From Rhodocollybia butyracea (lineage: Eukaryota; Basidiomycota; Agaricomycetes; Agaricales; Omphalotaceae): a stretch of DNA of 64,000 nucleotides. Of this stretch, positions 1 to 11,324 are shown piece after piece. The notes beneath the pieces were generated by a model, which made no database searches, had not been told where the DNA came from, and saw only the letters and a list, made by a program, of their open reading frames with translations. Position 1 is the first letter of the stretch; each line of letters begins with the position of its first letter. The translations under genes and the position numbers were made by a program. Location of the stretch: contig JADNRY010000065.1 in assembly GCA_015501585.1 (NCBI GenBank), positions 186,001 through 250,000 of the forward strand, in the 5' to 3' direction.

Positions 1-354
1 AGATAACTGACAGCGGTCGCCTCAACCTCTTCGGGAAAACGGAAATGCCCACAAAGCTGGGTAATTTTGTGAACGTAGAATGTTACAAGCAGATGTTCCT
101 CGTCTGCAGTCACGAAAGAAACATTTGATGAAGATCCAGGCTACGCTTGGTTGAGCTAGAGGATAAAACCAAGAAAGCCAAGTACACACCTCGTAGGCTT
201 CGAATGTTTTGTGAATTACGCCTACAGCTGCTTCATTCAGTGTTGACCGTATGTGATTCAGACGCTCTGGAGAGTATCTCCAGTTTTTGAACTGTGTACT
301 GGCCTCATAGAGAGGTCGTTTCAGAGGCAGAGATGCATTGTTGTCGGAAGGCAT
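1..354 (-). CDS. ccl1: Cyclin H (Ccl1/Mcs2-type), 5' part
   Basis: Partial gene running off the left edge. Cyclin H partners the Cdk7/Kin28 kinase in TFIIH and phosphorylates the RNA polymerase II tail and cell-cycle kinases. The first exon (354 to about 190) encodes a short polar N-terminus followed by LYEASTQFKNWRYSPERL, the cyclin H N-terminal helix that contacts the kinase. After a short intron (donor at 189, acceptor near 100) the frame continues with HLLVTFYVHKITQLCGHFRF, the start of the cyclin box, then PEEVEATAVSY. Family recognition is from these two conserved blocks. The rest of the cyclin fold is outside the window. It is transcribed divergently from the gene at 531, with about 176 bp between the start codons. 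Confidence 0.85.
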
Positions 355-530
355 AACGATAAGTGCATTGTAAACTCGGGCCGGCTAGCTGACAACTAAA
401 CCTCTGACCGGTTACCACTGTTTGGACCACTGTGATTGTTCCTTCAATCAATTTGTTACACAGGTGAAGAGAATGTCAGGACCGTAACCGCTCTCTCTTT
501 TTCGTTCAACATCCCGCTCTCTTTCTAACG
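355..530. promoter_or_regulatory. Shared divergent promoter, cyclin H / surface protein
   Basis: Short spacer between two divergent start codons, so both promoters must lie here. The part next to the plus-strand gene is pyrimidine-rich (ctctctctttttcg and similar), a usual feature just upstream of fungal start codons. No TATA box is obvious. Confidence 0.5.
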
Positions 531-1659
531 ATGCTATCGGTGCAGGCTCGCCAGCATCTGCTCGTAGTCTTAATCATCTCTCTTTTTGGCTTCCTTCACG
601 TCAACGCTGGTCAAGGCTTTACCGATGGACTTGCAATCATCAATGCACCTAGTCCAGGCAGGTAAAATGAAGATCCAATGTCGAATCAACAAAATAGCTT
701 ACAATATGTACTCTAGTCCTGGCCATGCTGGAAGTTCGCTCCCAATATCGGTAGATGTGGGTATTTCTACAGTTTTTTCTTCTTGAACTAATATCTGCTC
801 AGGTTTCGGGTGACGGTCAACTCAAGACTCCCGATGCCTCAAATCCCAACTCCACTACATCGACACACTTTAGCCTGTTGGAAATTTATCTCGTGTCCTC
901 CCAGACGAGTCTCAATCTGACAGTGTCTAGCGGCACTGGATTTCTGACTCAACAACCTGGAAGTACGGTCAAGCAGCTCAGCTGGCCCGTGCCCACATGC
1001 GTACCAGCTGGAAATTATAATGTTCGTGTAAACCAAAACGATTAGAAACCAAAACTTATATATATCGTTTACCAGCTCACATTCTACGAAACCGCGCTAA
1101 TCGATGGGCAACCTCATTTTACCATCACGCCTGTCTCCCTCCCCGTTGATAACAGTAATCCGTCTGGGATATCATGTTCACAAACTGCTGGTGTCACTGT
1201 AAATTCCTTGCAAACCCAACCTCAACCTCAGAGTCCATTATTACAACCCATATTTCCCGGAGGAACGTTATCGTCTGCATCCGCGGGGCCAGCGTTTGTC
1301 ACGATTACACTCTCTGGTCCTCTATCACTATTCACTGCCCCTACCACCGTCACTGTCACTCCTTCTGCTACTCCCACCACCATTGTTATGGTCTCGATGA
1401 CTACTCAAACCGTTACAACGACTGGACCTTCTGGTTTCATCACGGAAACGTGAGTAGCGTTTATCTTTGATTCTAAATGACCTTCTGACATTTGACTTGT
1501 TATCCCAGTGTAACGAATACTGCGTGGGTTTCAACGACGTCAGTAACTGAGGATTCTGATGGTTTTTTGCCTGTGAATGGTGCGTCTATACCCCAAATAG
1601 AAATTGCTTGGCTTTTCGTATCAGTATTGGCTGCCGGATTTTGGATTATATTACCGTAG
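531..1659 (+). CDS. Secreted Ser/Thr-rich protein, probably GPI-anchored
   Basis: Unnamed extracellular protein. The ATG at 531 opens a hydrophobic signal peptide (LLVVLIISLFGFLHVNAG). The mature part has a compact domain with possible N-glycosylation sites (SLNLTVSS) followed by a long Ser/Thr/Val-rich stalk between about 1200 and 1600 that should be O-glycosylated. It ends in the hydrophobic segment IEIAWLFVSVLAAGFWIILP right before the stop, as expected of a GPI-attachment signal. At least four short introns are needed (about 662-716, 756-802, 1020-1076, 1450-1508). The beta-rich domain before the stalk recalls the Kre9/Knh1-like family of fungal wall proteins, but I see no diagnostic motif. 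Role in the cell wall is an inference. Confidence 0.7.
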
Positions 1660-2276
1660 ATCTGTTTTCTGTGTGAATGGATGCTGGCTTTTTTAGGTTC
1701 TGGCTTACGATGGAAAATATTATAACCCCAACGCCCTATGATCCACCACATGCTTAAAACTTCGAACAGTATCCTCACCACAATCCCGGAAATATTGTTG
1801 AGTTCTCAGACAATCGCTTGACTACACCAAGGAGGACGACACGTCCTCACTGCCCCCCGAGACGAAAACACGCGTCTCTGACGTGACTGAAGATGGAGAC
1901 AGTGCGCCTACCACGTCGAGCTCGAGACTGACAGCGACATGAGCATTCAAATGTATATGTTCTGTGATTATTGAACAAACATGCTCACTTCAGAAACGCG
2001 GCCCAGTTGTGTCGCGATACTCTTGTCAGTACGGCGCTGAAGTGATGAGAAACAGTATGTTCCCAAGACGCCAGAATTCAAGGTAACTTGCTACTGCGTA
2101 AATACGCTACATGCGAAATCGGAAATGTAGATCACAGCTCTTAGTACGTCTGTGACTCTGTGGCTTGATGGTGGCTTCGAGCCGCACAGGCCAGTGTGTT
2201 TTTTGCGATGAAGGTTATGTATTGTTGGATAGATTGGTACCCCATATGAAGTCGCGCACTCGTAAACTAGAACAAA
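1660..2276. other. Intergenic, convergent 3' ends
   Basis: About 620 bp between the 3' end of the surface-protein gene and the 3' end of the Fap7 gene. I see no open frame, repeat or RNA gene here; it should hold the two 3' UTRs and polyadenylation sites. Confidence 0.5.
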
Positions 2277-2919
2277 TCAGCTCTCAAGCCCTCGTTCTTT
2301 CCTCCATGATTTAATCCAATCAACAATTCGTGCTACATTCGCCTCGAGGTCCTCCGTGCTTTGGCTTTGGAGTTCCACGACGATCTCTGCGGGATACGAT
2401 GACCGAGCTTCTTCCAATACGACCTGCATGATCTCAGCCTCGTTGTTTTCTTGAATTTTTTTGAGCGAGTAAGATCTGGAGTGTTGTTAAGAGCCGAAGA
2501 ATATCACGAGTACCAAAAAAAAAAAAGAATCCCACCGTTTTTCTAGCCGATCCCAAAGCTGGGAATGTTCACACCGAAGAACAACGACGAGATCAGGCCA
2601 TCGTTCAGGAAAAATCTCGCAGGTGTGCCAGTCCAGAATAACTCCGCCCTCTGCAATTACTGGTTCGAGTTCATCTAATAACTGGTAGGCACATCGATTA
2701 TTATCTCAGAGATAATGAGCTACAATCGCGTACTTTATCTTCATCCACAGTGTAACTCTGCCATTCCTCATCGTACTCTGTGTACAAGCCTTTTTCCTTT
2801 ACCCAGTCTCCAACGTTTATGTGCCGCAAGGGTATTGGCGATTCGTTTGCTAAAAGCTGGGCATGTGTTGATTTTCCAGTTCCAGGCGTTCCAGTAATGA
2901 CAATAACAGGGGACTGCAT
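2277..2919 (-). CDS. fap7: Adenylate kinase isoenzyme 6 / ribosome assembly ATPase Fap7
   Basis: Nuclear adenylate kinase/ATPase that acts in late 40S maturation through the small-subunit protein uS11. The N-terminus reads VIVITGTPGTGKST, a P-loop, then HINVGDWVKEKGLY, the family's NMP-binding region. After an intron near 2693-2707 come GGVILDWHTCEIFPERWPDL and VVVLRCEHSQLWDRLEKR, the HTC-E-FPERW block specific to the Fap7/hCINAP subgroup. A second intron lies near 2475-2535. The C-terminus is VARIVDWIKSWRKERGLES. Length near 190 residues matches the family. The short central region and the DWHTCEIFPERW block rule out ordinary cytosolic Adk1. Divergent from the seven-TM gene that starts at 3173. 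Confidence 0.93.
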
Positions 2920-3172
2920 CGCGACGGTTTAGGTTTTGGGAAACGAGGTAAAACCCCAAGCATAAGCAAGATTACCTAACTCATTTCCAAATGAAGTCGA
3001 ACAATTTGACCGTGCCGGCCTTGTGCTATTAACAGAGTATTGACTGTTAAAATGATTGACGTTGTGACACGGAATAAGCAGGGACTTGTTCTGACTGTTA
3101 CCATTGAAATGGCACTCAGGTGCTCTGATATTTCTCCATTACAAGTTCCTCAGTCACTCCCTTCATTTCAGG

Positions 3173-5263
3173 ATGTTTTTGCCCACTCCCTCAAGACCCA
3201 GTTTCAACTGCTCCCCTACGGAACCCACAGAACATCGCGTCTTACCCCGCGCTACTCTCGCTCCTTCAACAAATGAATACCCGGCTGAAGTGGTCATTCA
3301 ACTTACCACTACTCTGCTGATACCAGGCCAGTATACTTACTGCTCTATAATCCGAGATCGCCAGTAATATAATTCCAACCATGCAGATTATCCTCTATAT
3401 TACAACGACGATCCCATCTCGAATTTTCATCCTAACTACGCTGCTCTTCCAGATGGATCCCTCATTGCGGCTCCCTATCGTTCAGATTTAACGGAAGCGA
3501 TCGCATTATTGTTGTTTCTGAGCGTGCTCGCAACTATCTTTCTATGGAACGCGTTCATTTCAGGCAACTACATTCGTCGCATCAATGTACAGCGAAAATA
3601 TCTCTTCCAGACACTTTTTGCAAGCCAGATTATAGCATTTATCGGGCTGGTTCCCCAGATTGCTTCATTCATGACCTCGAAAGTGAACTGTGAAGGGTGA
3701 GTCTGGCAGCCCTTCCAATATCCAGCAACAAACTAACTCTCGCAGTATGATGATCGTTGGAGATATCACTGCTACAGTGTCTCTCGGTCTGATAGTATGT
3801 AGATCTACCTGCTTTGCACACCCACAAGTACTCAGTTTTCTGTTAGATGTCCGGAATTTTTGGGTACAAGGCCTACAAATGTCTGGACAATTCCACCCTT
3901 GTTCTAATCCCACTCTCCATTCTCACCCTTGGCATCATGGTTGTTAGTTTAGTAGACTTGATCACACTGCGAAGCGCTCCCAGGTTAACAGGTGAGTGTA
4001 TTGAGTTGATGATCATTAGTTTTTTTTAGCCCTGATACTTCAGATAGTCAGCTGCTTACGCACGGATAGTATGGTTTGGATGAGAGTTTTTATTGTGATT
4101 CAACTCGTGCAATCCCTTTTCCTATGCTGTTGCTGTACGTTTTTCTTTGATCAAGTTTCCAAAACTAGTAGCTTACTACCGTACTACTGTGCTATTCTAG
4201 TCCTTTACGCGGTCTGGAAATCGCGACATTCTCTTGTTGCGAGGTACCGTATCTCGGATCGACTTTCGATGGACTTTCAGCCATTCGCTGCTAGTGAAAA
4301 ACCACCCCACAGTACCTTTGGTCACAAGCCAGAAGAAGTTGGCATCTCTCCCACAGCACCGCACTCAGATGGTGATATCAAGTCAAATGTAGATTCCCCA
4401 GTACAGAGCCAATCCCATGAGCGACTATCTTCACCATTTTTACACAGATCCGAGCTTAGACACAGACGCCCCCAATCTGAAAGTACAAGCACTTCCCGCC
4501 CCTTATCCAGGGGACGTCCTGCGTCTTTGGCGCCCTCTACTTTGAGTAGAATCAGTCATTATATGCCTATGCTATTCCGAAGAGCAATGAAGGACGAGGT
4601 CGGTGATGTTCTGTTAACGCAATCCATTATGCTTATCAACCTATACATAGCTGTGGTACACGATAATGACGAGTGCAGCTATAATTGGTGTCGCTATAAT
4701 CGCCGTCGTAGGCATGACCCAATACCGCTTATGGTTGATGGTTTGGGTCGGGATATATTGTAAGTCTACCCAGAATCTACAAATAGCTCTGGTTATCTGA
4801 TGTCAGTTCCACTGTGCCAGGGGCAGTTGCTTCCATTTTCGCTACTCATAGTCTTGGTCGCGCTGTCAGGAGACATGAGAGAGAGTCCCTGATTCAAGAT
4901 ACAGCACTTGATCAGAGGAGATCTGAAACAGATAGATATCGCACCCCGACTGCTGGCGGGCGTAATGTCTCCGACACTTCGTCCTCAAACAGATGGAACA
5001 GAAGAATGCCAATTAGAACCTCGGAGACAAGAGCCTTAACTTTTGCTTCGTCGAGGGACTCGGAATTATCTTTGGGTTCTACACGCTCTTTAGACACTAG
5101 ATCCAACCTCCCTGTGTCTCCGTCTCCGACTTTTCATTTTCCTACTTCCGGTAGAACAACGCCTCTGGTTCCTTTGGACAGTACCCGGGCCATGCTACCA
5201 TTCATTATCAACCAAAATGCGTCTAGTAGCGATTATTCAGTGAGAGCTGACTATAGACAGTGA
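3173..5263 (+). CDS. Orphan seven-transmembrane protein with Ser-rich tail
   Basis: Receptor-like membrane protein of unknown ligand. Exons joined by frame give an extracellular N-terminus (from MFLPTPSRPSFNCSP) and then hydrophobic spans: LTEAIALLLFLSVLATIF, LFQTLFASQIIAFIGLV, MMIVGDITATVSLGLI, STLVLIPLSILTLGIMVVSL, MRVFIVIQLVQSLFLCCC, a long Ser-rich loop, SAAIIGVAIIAVVGMTQ, and WAVASIFATHSLGRA. The Ser/Thr-rich C-terminus ends at 5263. Introns I can support include about 3352-3386, 3698-3747, 3795-3846, 4136-4200 and 4760-4831. The last of these uses the acceptor at gtgccag (4831), which keeps the frame. One more intron near 4605-4650 is probable. Seven spans with a phosphorylatable tail suggest a GPCR-like topology, but no known receptor motif is visible. 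The start at 3173 is the first in-frame ATG before a plausible leader, and is not certain. Confidence 0.65.
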
Positions 5264-5339
5264 TAAGGTGGAAGATGTTTTATAAATTTAATGTATCTTT
5301 AAGTATTGGAACAACGGAGATTAAGCGCCCAGCCTGAAC

Positions 5340-6284
5340 ATGGACCACGACGATGAGATCATCAGCAGGATACCGATACGGCTTTCCAACAGACTTTCTT
5401 TGCAAATACACCAGTTTCCACTATTGTCTCGTCCTCTTCAGCCTCCTCCATCGGCCGAGGCCAGTGGTAAACGAATTACCGCGAGAATTAAACCTCAAGC
5501 TCGCATTTTAGAGATCCATGTACCAGCCGACACTCGTCCCGAGGTATTTAACAGCGAACGCGCTCGTGAACTCGGTAAAAACCAGCTAGAAGATGATCGT
5601 GAGAAGAATCAGGAGTCGAAGGGCAAGCGAAGGGAAGGGGAGGAGCCGCGTCTAGCAGAAATACGCATGAGAAGCGAAGAAATTCCACAACGAGCCGCTC
5701 AAATGCTAGGAATTGTCCACAACAGTGAGCTTATCCTCACTTATGTGTACGCTATCTTTAACAGTCTATAGATGAACTACATTTACATCCTATCGACGCA
5801 ACCCATCAGTTTCGCCCGACTCTCACATATTTGGACATTACATCCCGCAAAAGCAGACGACGGGGAGGGGATGAATCTGACTCTGATTCTGACGACGGTC
5901 CTCCGCCCGACCCAGATGAGATATCGTTACCTGCAGTAGCTCCAAAGAAGAAGGAAAAAAAGGCATCGACGGCAGGTGAAGCGAAGGAAGTTCAGGTTTC
6001 TGCTAAGAAAACAGACGATAAAGCTGGAAATTTTGCTCAGCTATCCAACGCAAGAAGAGAAATGATTGCTCTCCTTCGTGCCGAGCAGGAAGAATCATGG
6101 CAAAGCCTCGAATTTTGTGGTACACAGGTGTGTTTTATACGTCTGATCATCTTGTTTCTCCCTCATGAGCTTTTAGACGGAAGAAGCTAGTCACTCGCTG
6201 GATAATTTCTTTTCCTACAATAGCGCAGATCTTCACTGTAGTACCGATGTAACTACATTTCTGCGAACTGCGCAAAAACCATGA
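5340..6284 (+). CDS. rpc37: RNA polymerase III subunit Rpc37/RPC5
   Basis: Subunit of the Rpc53-Rpc37 (TFIIF-like) subcomplex of RNA polymerase III, which acts in initiation, termination and reinitiation at tRNA and 5S genes. The N-terminus DDEIISRIPIRLSNRLSLQI is the Sin-like dimerization region typical of this subunit, followed by LSRPLQPP and ITARIKPQARILEIHVPADT. The middle is charged. The second exon reads ELHLHPIDATHQFRPTLTYL, a conserved block, and then an acidic/Lys-rich linker. The last exon follows an intron near 6127-6177. The first intron is near 5727-5770, acceptor tctatag. The total is about 280 residues, close to fungal Rpc37 and shorter than animal RPC5. A TTAAGCGCC motif lies at 5321-5329, just before the start. 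Confidence 0.85.
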
Positions 6285-6405
6285 AAGTTCTAGTGTCTCT
6301 TTTATTGTACGCGGCAATTGTACTTGGCCGTTCGCTTCTCTGGTGGCTTTGCACCTGTCAATCACTGAACGGTCATCGACTCTTTAACCTTCACTTTCAC
6401 CACGT

Positions 6406-9400
6406 ATGCATCACGACGATAGCGAAACCGATGATTCTGACCTAGAGAGCTCTATGGTGACTTGGTTGAATTTATCGTCTTCTGTCCCCACATCCAGCAC
6501 TTCCAGCACTGATTCCAACCTCTATGAGGCATTTACAAAGGCCATACGGTTCTTGAAAAATGCTCGGCTCGCAGATATCGCTGCAGTAAGCTTGTACTTG
6601 ATAGTTTGATAAATGGTTGCCTTAACGATCCTTTAGAACGTCGAAGATGTGAGTCTGTAAAAAGAACGACAAACATCCAGGTTGACAGCCTTGATCAGCT
6701 TCATCGAAAAATTTTGGAAGCGTCGAACACGATCAACATTTATCTAGATGGGATTATAACAGGCCGGCCAGACGCTCTAGAACAAGCGCAGCTATTTGCT
6801 TTTCTTGGTAGGTGTTGACCCAATTCTGGATATATTTCAGATTTATGGTCTCTGGATAGTCAGCCCTTGTTTTCTAGTGTTAATATTCGCCCAGAGAAGA
6901 ATCTTCCACAGCCTGGCCGTGAAAGCTCTGGCCCCTGGAACTATGGCATCGACCGTCGTATGCTGGGTAGATGGGCTTATTGCCAAGCTGGGCGGAGTCA
7001 CGGTAATTTTAGCATGCGGCGCTTCCGCGGATCGGACAGTCCACGGAGCAATGAAGACTCAGCTCGAGGATGACGGTCTGAGAGCAGCCGCCCAGCTTCC
7101 AGGTTGAGATTATCTCACTTAGAAAAGAAATTTACGATTGACAATTTTCTCTTTGTCAGAGAAATGGAACATGGTTCCTGCTGTGATTACTTCTGCTAAT
7201 GCATCTCCGGCCGCAAAACGACTGGCAATCCAGCTCACATTCGCTGTCTACATCATTGGACCTCGACTGCAAAAGTACAATCCCTGGAATGATGACCAAA
7301 ACACGTATGTGCTTGCCCCGGCCCTCTTCCCTTTTCTTGATCCCTTTCTCTTAGCCCTGGGGCGACGGATATTTCAAAGATCTTAGACCAATACGTCCTC
7401 ACAAATTCAGACACTGATTCCATGTACACCACTCAGAAACATATCAGCCATATACGTCTGAGTTTTGCCATGATTATCTCACTTTATGCTGTGAGTTCTT
7501 GTTCCATACTCCCCCGGATAACGTTATGCGATCTCGTTTCAGGTTTCCAATTCGGAGCTGCATCGAAATCAACCTACTTCACCTTTCCAGCCCCGGACTT
7601 TGAGTGGTCTTCTAGACATGATACAGACTGTTCTCGCTTCGAACGTTGTACAGGAGGACGAATCACTAGCGCATATCACTCCACACGAACCTCTCGATAA
7701 GGCCCAGGTACTGTTATTGCAATGGGGAAATACTCTGCCTTGGTGTTGGGAAACATGGAATGACTATAGAGTCGCAAAAACGGAGTGTATCACTCAGCTC
7801 GTAAGGATCCATCGTCGGCCATAACAAGGGAATTAATATTGCGTTAGACTGCCACTTGGTTATATCATCTCCAGGTCTCGGACGTTGCCTCGTATCAAGC
7901 TATTCCCAATGCTTATAATGTTCTTGAGAAAAATCCGGCCTCTGCAGATCTTGCGATAGTGGTAAGTGCAGACTTTGTTTTTTTATGAAGACAATCTTGA
8001 ACTTTTCATTTAGCAAATTCTGCATCATAGCATGACGGTTCTTCTTGCATCTGGCCAGGCAGCATCTTTACAGAAAATGTTCTTTGTTGTCCTATTCAAT
8101 TCATGTTGCGCTGCGAATCACCTACTCCGCCACGAACTCGTCCACGCGCGGACTCTTCGCAGGGCAGAGTCTTCGGTTAAATATCTGCTGGGGCTATTCG
8201 TCCTACTGGTTCTAGAAGCAGGGCTTAACCGAAGGCCTGATTGTGAGTAGAGTTTGAACCTGTTAGCTTATATGGAAGGATTGATAGCAATAGCAGTGAA
8301 TTCTACTATCCTAGAATCACTAACCTTGGTCGATGATAGAACGTTCACGGAGGCTTTAACTCAGGTTTGCGAAGACAAAAAGATACGGTTTGTTGAACGA
8401 ATGGATGAAAGTAAGTATTTGTATCGTATCTCTGGGAGTTTATCGCTGAGTATTGTTTGGGTCCAGTGATTCTTCGAACGAGGAGGTAAGTGCTCCGTCG
8501 ACAATTTTGACGTGTTGGAATGTTTTGATAGATATTTAATTCACTCTGTGGAACCCGGCAACAATCTATCGAATACCGAGGCCGAAGAACTCCGACTTGT
8601 TCTCTACTTTGTTATACGTATCTGGCACAATGCTGAGGGTCAAAAACGCATTCAACGGCAACCCATCTTGAACCTCCTCTCCTCCTTAATCAATCGACTT
8701 TCAAAGAAAGATATAGAACCTCTATCCTTAACTTACCTTCGGGACGCAGCAGTTACTGCGTTCTCTGTTCTTGACACAGACTCCACTGCACCCATCAAAA
8801 ACCCCAAGCAAGATGATATATGGAAGTTTGCCCTGGATTCCGGGAGCTCAAATCTCAGTTTAACTGGTTCGTAAGGGACAGATAATGCATATATCTTTCC
8901 TCAACATAACTTTTTAGGTAGTTTTGCGCATCACATCATGGCTACAGGAAGCTTGTTGGATCCTCTTAACTGTGTAGAAGCTTGGGATCATCTACGAGAT
9001 GCGCTGACCCTCATTCTTCGCTGTAATTTTGTAGAAGATCAAAAACCTGTCGCTCTCCTTGTGTCCCTGGGGATTTGTGGTGCCCTCATACGCCTTCTAG
9101 ACTCGGATTCGCTGACAGGTACTGGATTACCCTGATATCTATATCTTCCAGAGCTGAACTAAATTCGTTTTCTGCAGTTCAGTTTGTATTAAATTCACCC
9201 TGGACCATGAGCTTCTGCGTCGAGCTTAGAAGAATACTACGAAATCAAGGAGGTACGGAAAACGACTACTGCCGACTGCTGATAAGTCAGCTGGCTCCCG
9301 TTGGTGACATCTTGCTGGACGCTGTATGTGTACTTCTCCGTTGTTTTTCAATACGTGCCAACTCGAGAACCAGATTCATTCCAAAGTTAACCACGGCGAA

Positions 9401-9505
9401 GCTACTAGCGTAAAGGAGAGGATACCTAATCTCAAATCACGCCTAGTGTATCATGGGCGATACCCCCATTATAACCTAGTGTTGGTGCACAATACGTCTG
9501 AATGA
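6406..9505 (+). CDS. Unidentified large helical protein, many introns
   Basis: Not recognised. Coding is supported by a chain of about ten frame-compatible exons separated by 45-100 nt introns. It begins MHHDDSETDDSDLESS and then SNLYEAFTKAIRFLKN. Later exons read IYLDGIITGRPDALEQAQLF, LAVKALAPGTMASTVVCWVD, SPAAKRLAIQLTFAVYIIGP, HRNQPTSPFQPRTLSGLLDM, LRLVLYFVIRIWHNAEGQKR and LIRLLDSDSLT. The pattern of amphipathic helices with regularly spaced leucines suggests an armadillo/HEAT-like solenoid, a structural inference only. The best last exon follows a GTATGT intron at about 9325-9374 and ends at 9505; reading through that intron would instead stop at 9413. A 52-nt intron at about 6806-6857 is preferred over a 33-nt alternative because it keeps a more protein-like frame. 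Confidence 0.55.
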
Positions 9506-9898
9506 AATTGTAACCGTGCCTTCTCCCCATTCCCCCCGCCACATACTTAGTGCGTTGAGCGGAAGGGAATCAACCCATTTGGCTAGATTATTCCAGGTCA
9601 CAGCGATTTTGGAACTAGAGGGGCCGTGTCTCCTCCGACCGCAAGTCATACTTTTTAGAATTCTCATCCAAAATAGGTGGAACAATAACACAAAAACAAT
9701 GGTAGCGACTGCCGAATTGACTTGCATTGAGTTGTCATGAGTTAGATGGGATTACATATGGGCGCTAATTGGAGATCAGTTTAAGTAATCGGTCCTTCCA
9801 TTGCCTGGTTCCTTGTTCATTGTTTTTTGGACCGCATTCCTCCGCATTCCCAGAGCATCCTGTGTTGTCTCTGCACACCTTCTTGATTAAACCGTTTC
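9506..9898. other. Intergenic, nothing recognised
   Basis: About 390 bp. Open frames of 74 codons (plus) and 83 codons (minus, with a hydrophobic start) overlap here, but neither resembles a known protein or has splice partners. The last 120 bp are pyrimidine-rich and should hold the promoter of the gene at 9899. Confidence 0.4.
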
Positions 9899-10977
9899 AT
9901 GTCCTCTCTGCGGTCTATGAACCGTAGACGTCGCTCCCAATCAGCAGCTACTTCTTCAAATTCAACACTTCATCGTGATTCTTCATGGCGTGGGGCTACG
10001 AAAAGAGCGTTTCCTGCTAACACAGGAAATGGAGACTTGTCCAGCATCAAAAGGGATGTTGAAACCTGGCGTCCAAAAAGACGCAGGAGAGATGGCTCAG
10101 TGAGTTTGATTTTCCACTGTTTGATCGCAGAAATTAAATCTCGTCCTAGCCCTCTGGAACAAGCTCGGATGACGATGCTGCTCCAAATTATACCCCAAGA
10201 AGTATCAACAAACCATTTGCATTTCCTTCATCATCAACAGAGTTTGGTTTTTCCCGGGAACCTCGACAACGGCATTCCGTATACACGAGTGTTCGTAACG
10301 AAGAATCTCCTTCGCCTTATGAGCTTGCTCAGATCAGGTCGAATGCATTCTGGGAGCTTAGAAGAAGCGTCGCAGAAAGCGGCGAGGGTTTCGTACGTCG
10401 TATGCGAGACTACGAGCAGTCCCGAGCACGATCGGACGCATTTAACAAAGTGAAGGACGCTCAGAAACGAGGTTTGAAGCGATCTTCACTTCTCTCACGG
10501 AAGGCGCCTTTTACATCACGCCCCGACTCGGAATCAGAGAACGATGACATACAAATTTTCTCCGGTCATCTATCTGATGCTTTCCTTTCCCGAAATGCTT
10601 GTTCTGTTAATACTGGCAGTAGATCACCCAGTTCACCGTCTATCGATTATATGGACGAGGACCCCGTCCAGAGAGACCGTTATCCGTCCTCTTCATCTCT
10701 CACTGCTACGTCGGGCCCGCTTCTCGCCGACTCGACTCAGTCCGCATTCGCTGTTGCTGCTCAACCTCTGGACATTACTTTTTCTTCATCCCACTCCACG
10801 AATTCATCTGTCTTATCATCTCCAATACCCTCGCCTTCCTTTACTCTTCCTCTGACGAGCGAATATCCTTCATCGCGATCAGAGAAGGCTATCGCCGCTC
10901 TGAGCCTCGCAATGGCGAACGGTGCCGGAAGCATTACAGAAGATTACGAAGCCTTCGCGCTTTACAACCTATATTGA
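9899..10977 (+). CDS. Ser/Arg-rich hypothetical protein, 3' frame break suspected
   Basis: No known domain. The N-terminus is basic (MNRRRRSQSA, WRPKRRRRDG), which could act as a nuclear signal. One intron at about 10100-10149 joins to PSGTSSDDDAAPNYTP. The central YELAQIRSNAFWELRRSVAE and FVRRMRDYEQSRARSDAFNK is the only helical, well-structured part. The rest is Ser/Pro-rich and disordered, ending with EKAIAALSLAMANGAGSITE DYEA. The open frame stops at 10977 with ALYNLY, but one frame over the DNA reads LRALQPILTIDEAQVGEMWR and stops at 11015. That extension looks like a real protein tail, so the annotated end may reflect a 1-nt deletion near 10950 (see findings). Confidence 0.6.
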
Positions 10978-11015
10978 CTATCGATGAAGCCCAAGTGGGG
11001 GAAATGTGGCGTTGA

Positions 11016-11324
11016 CACTTTTCTGATCAAAGGATAAATTGTTTTTCAATTATAGGAAGTCTTGTTTTCCTCTTGTGCATACAATGACATACTTGCATAA
11101 TCTTATTGGCATTGCTTTTTATTATCCTACACAAAATGTACCATATCCATTCTGACAAAACTGTCATACCTATTATTTTTGTCCAAATGTAATAACCAAT
11201 GGACTGCTTCGGAAACACCCAATTGATTTGAGTTATGTTAAGCTATGTATGCTATTATTACAAGTAGTCGGTTCTGCATATATTACTAGATAAATATACA
11301 CAAATGTCCAAAGGAGGTACAACG
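11016..11324. other. AT-rich intergenic, convergent 3' ends
   Basis: About 310 bp of AT-rich sequence between two convergent genes. It probably holds both 3' UTRs. Nothing else is seen. Confidence 0.5.

Noticed and set aside
4673..4728. A 56-nt GT-AG interval in the first seven-TM gene
   Set aside because: Removing it puts the next exon out of frame (immediate stop); another intron just upstream keeps a clear transmembrane helix.
6648..6679. A 32-nt intron and 12-nt exon in the helical-protein gene
   Set aside because: A single 95-nt intron from gtaagc to atccag keeps the same frame and is simpler.
9476..9740. Overlapping open frames on both strands (74 and 83 codons)
   Set aside because: No domain, no splice partners, and the minus frame overlaps the likely last exon of the upstream gene.
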